A DNA stretch of 7,730 nt from MGOM01 sp035693825 (GTDB taxonomy: Bacteria > Chloroflexota > Anaerolineae > Anaerolineales > E44-bin32), in the NCBI GenBank assembly GCA_035693825.1, contig DASSGB010000243.1:1-7730 (forward strand), read 5' to 3'. The translations under genes and the position numbers were made by a program. Of this stretch, positions 7,116 to 7,730 are shown piece after piece (within the stretch, counting starts at the first letter, position 1; the number at the start of each line of letters is the position of its first letter). The notes beneath the pieces are model-generated. The model made no database searches. It had not been told where the DNA came from and worked only from the letters and a program-made list of their open reading frames with translations.

Positions 7116-7318
7116 CTGCCACTGCTTGTGGCTTTTCGCACAAACAGAAGCGGCGATTATACCGTTTCGGCGGATCAGAGGATCAGGAAATGCGCTGGAC
7201 GGAAAGAAGCCTTGGTTGTACAAACGCAGCCCCCTCGCCCTTGTCACCCTTATACACACATCGGAAGGTGGCAACGGCGAGCGAAACTGCGCGAACCTCC
7301 CCCGCTATTGCGCCCGCG
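7116..7318. other. Intergenic region upstream of the transporter operon
   Basis: 203 bases without a convincing gene, less GC-rich than the flanks. It holds the TATAAT on the - strand at 7156-7161, a second -10-like TATAAG at 7249-7254 (TTGCCA only 14 bases further upstream), a TTGTACAA palindrome at 7216-7223 that could be an operator half, and a TTATACACA nonamer at 7250-7258. No clear intrinsic terminator (stem plus T run) follows the small membrane protein gene, so read-through into the transporter operon cannot be excluded. Confidence 0.5.
7156..7161 (-). promoter_or_regulatory. Candidate -10 element (TATAAT) for the ABC transporter operon
   Basis: A perfect TATAAT on the - strand in otherwise GC-rich DNA, 40 bases before the permease ATG at 7115, which would give a leader of roughly 35 bases. 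No good -35 hexamer is found 16-18 bases upstream (GATCCT at 17), so it would be a weak or activator-dependent sigma-70-type promoter. Confidence 0.45.
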
Positions 7319-7549
7319 CTATGTGGGACCCCCGGGACGTCGAAGGTCCTTGGGGGGTGCCTCATCATCGTCTTTTATCTGACGCAGGAAATCTTCGAAG
7401 ACTTCCAGCCGGCTCGAGTCCGCCCGTCGTTTCGGAGGAAGCCGTCTGCGTTCCGCCTGGTCCGGCCCTCGGTTCGCCTCGAGCAGCCCCGATTGCCACA
7501 GAACGAGGAAGATAAGCGCCGCCAGCGCGACGATCCAAGGCAGTGTCAC
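7319..7549 (-). CDS. Small single-span membrane protein, unrecognised
   Basis: A 76-residue protein that I do not recognise. Residues about 4-23 (LPWIVALAALIFLVLWQSGL) form one hydrophobic helix, followed by a hydrophilic, charged tail of some 50 residues that contains a short possible helix (RLEVFEDFLRQIKDDD) and a Pro-rich end. The GTG at 7549 is the only possible start, because an in-frame TAG lies just upstream. AGGTG is placed 4 bases before it, and the preceding gene's TGA ends one base before it. This tight junction supports a real, translationally coupled gene. With few charges before the helix the orientation is unclear. It could be a small subunit or regulator for the upstream gene product, but nothing in the sequence says which. 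Confidence 0.6.
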   Translation of the reverse strand: MTLPWIVALAALIFLVLWQSGLLEANRGPDQAERRRLPPKRRADSSRLEVFEDFLRQIKDDDEAPPKDLRRPGGPT

Positions 7550-7550
7550 G

Positions 7551-7730
7551 TCACACCTGTACCGATACTACAACCAGGCCAATCCGCTTGACGCCCTCAA
7601 GCTCATGATACTCCAGGAAATCCTCGCGTGGAATGGCCCACCCTCGGCGGGGCTTGCGGATGGTGGGCCGGGACAGGGGTTGCGGGTCTTGCCTGCCCTC
7701 AGAGGGAGGCTGCGTGAAGATCTCGCTGGT
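7551..7730 (-). CDS. C-terminal fragment of an unrecognised protein, truncated by the window edge
   Basis: The final 59 codons and TGA stop of a gene that enters from the right. The frame is open to the edge with no stop. The visible residues include a polar Pro/Gln/Arg-rich part, then RRGWAIPREDFLEYHELEG, and end in a Val-rich KRIGLVVVSVQV. The GWAIPREDFLEY stretch faintly recalls the end of excisionase/MerR-like helix-turn-helix domains (GWRIPREDLEEF), but the spacing is too compressed to claim that. The opposite strand is also open here in the mirror frame, and third-position GC does not clearly separate the two. The - strand is favoured because its stop is one base from a plausible GTG start of the next gene. 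Confidence 0.5.
   Translation of the reverse strand, partial: TSEIFTQPPSEGRQDPQPLSRPTIRKPRRGWAIPREDFLEYHELEGVKRIGLVVVSVQV

Noticed and set aside
7116..7274. N-terminal extension of the permease to an upstream start at 7274
   Set aside because: The added 53 residues cover the TATAAT element and intergenic sequence and do not look like part of this permease family.
7190..7591. 133-codon + strand open frame over the small membrane protein region
   Set aside because: Ser/Pro/Arg-rich with no membrane helix or domain; the - strand pair with a one-base junction explains the region better.

Overview
The window is GC-rich with strong G/C bias at third codon positions, and looks like bacterial chromosomal DNA, most likely Chloroflexota of the Anaerolineae type. 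That placement is inference from style: a zinc-ribbon protein opening with a YVELVWTCPRC-type motif, a Thr-Pro linker straight after a lipobox, and an adaptor protein with an LNWYTGKP motif all resemble proteins I associate with that group. No rRNA, tRNA, CRISPR, IS element or phage gene was seen.

Left part, + strand (76-2713): a two-gene unit. The first gene encodes a membrane-anchored protein with three cytoplasmic zinc ribbons, one transmembrane helix and a four-cysteine exported domain. Ten bases later follows a secreted phosphodiester glycosidase (NAGPA family) with a C-terminal SH3-like domain. Both act at or outside the membrane.

Middle and right part, - strand (7115 down to 2722): a three-gene ABC transporter operon of the MacAB/Lol type, in the order permease, membrane-fusion lipoprotein, ATPase. 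The permease carries two complete FtsX/MacB-like halves in one chain. The adaptor starts 54 bases after the permease and has a perfect AGGAGG ribosome binding site. The ATPase starts 2 bases after the adaptor stop. The likely job is ATP-driven movement of an unknown substrate from the membrane or across it, with the lipoprotein adaptor on the outside. A clean TATAAT -10 element lies 40 bases upstream of the permease ATG. The + and - units converge with only 8 bases between their stop codons.

Right edge, - strand: the last 59 codons of a gene entering from beyond the window, whose TGA is one base from a GTG-initiated small single-span membrane protein. A 203-base gap separates this small gene from the transporter promoter region.

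The content is mostly recognisable families. The points most worth a second look are the tandem-duplicated permease, the unrecognised edge gene pair, the C-terminal tail of the ATPase, and the pairing of the zinc-ribbon protein with the glycosidase.
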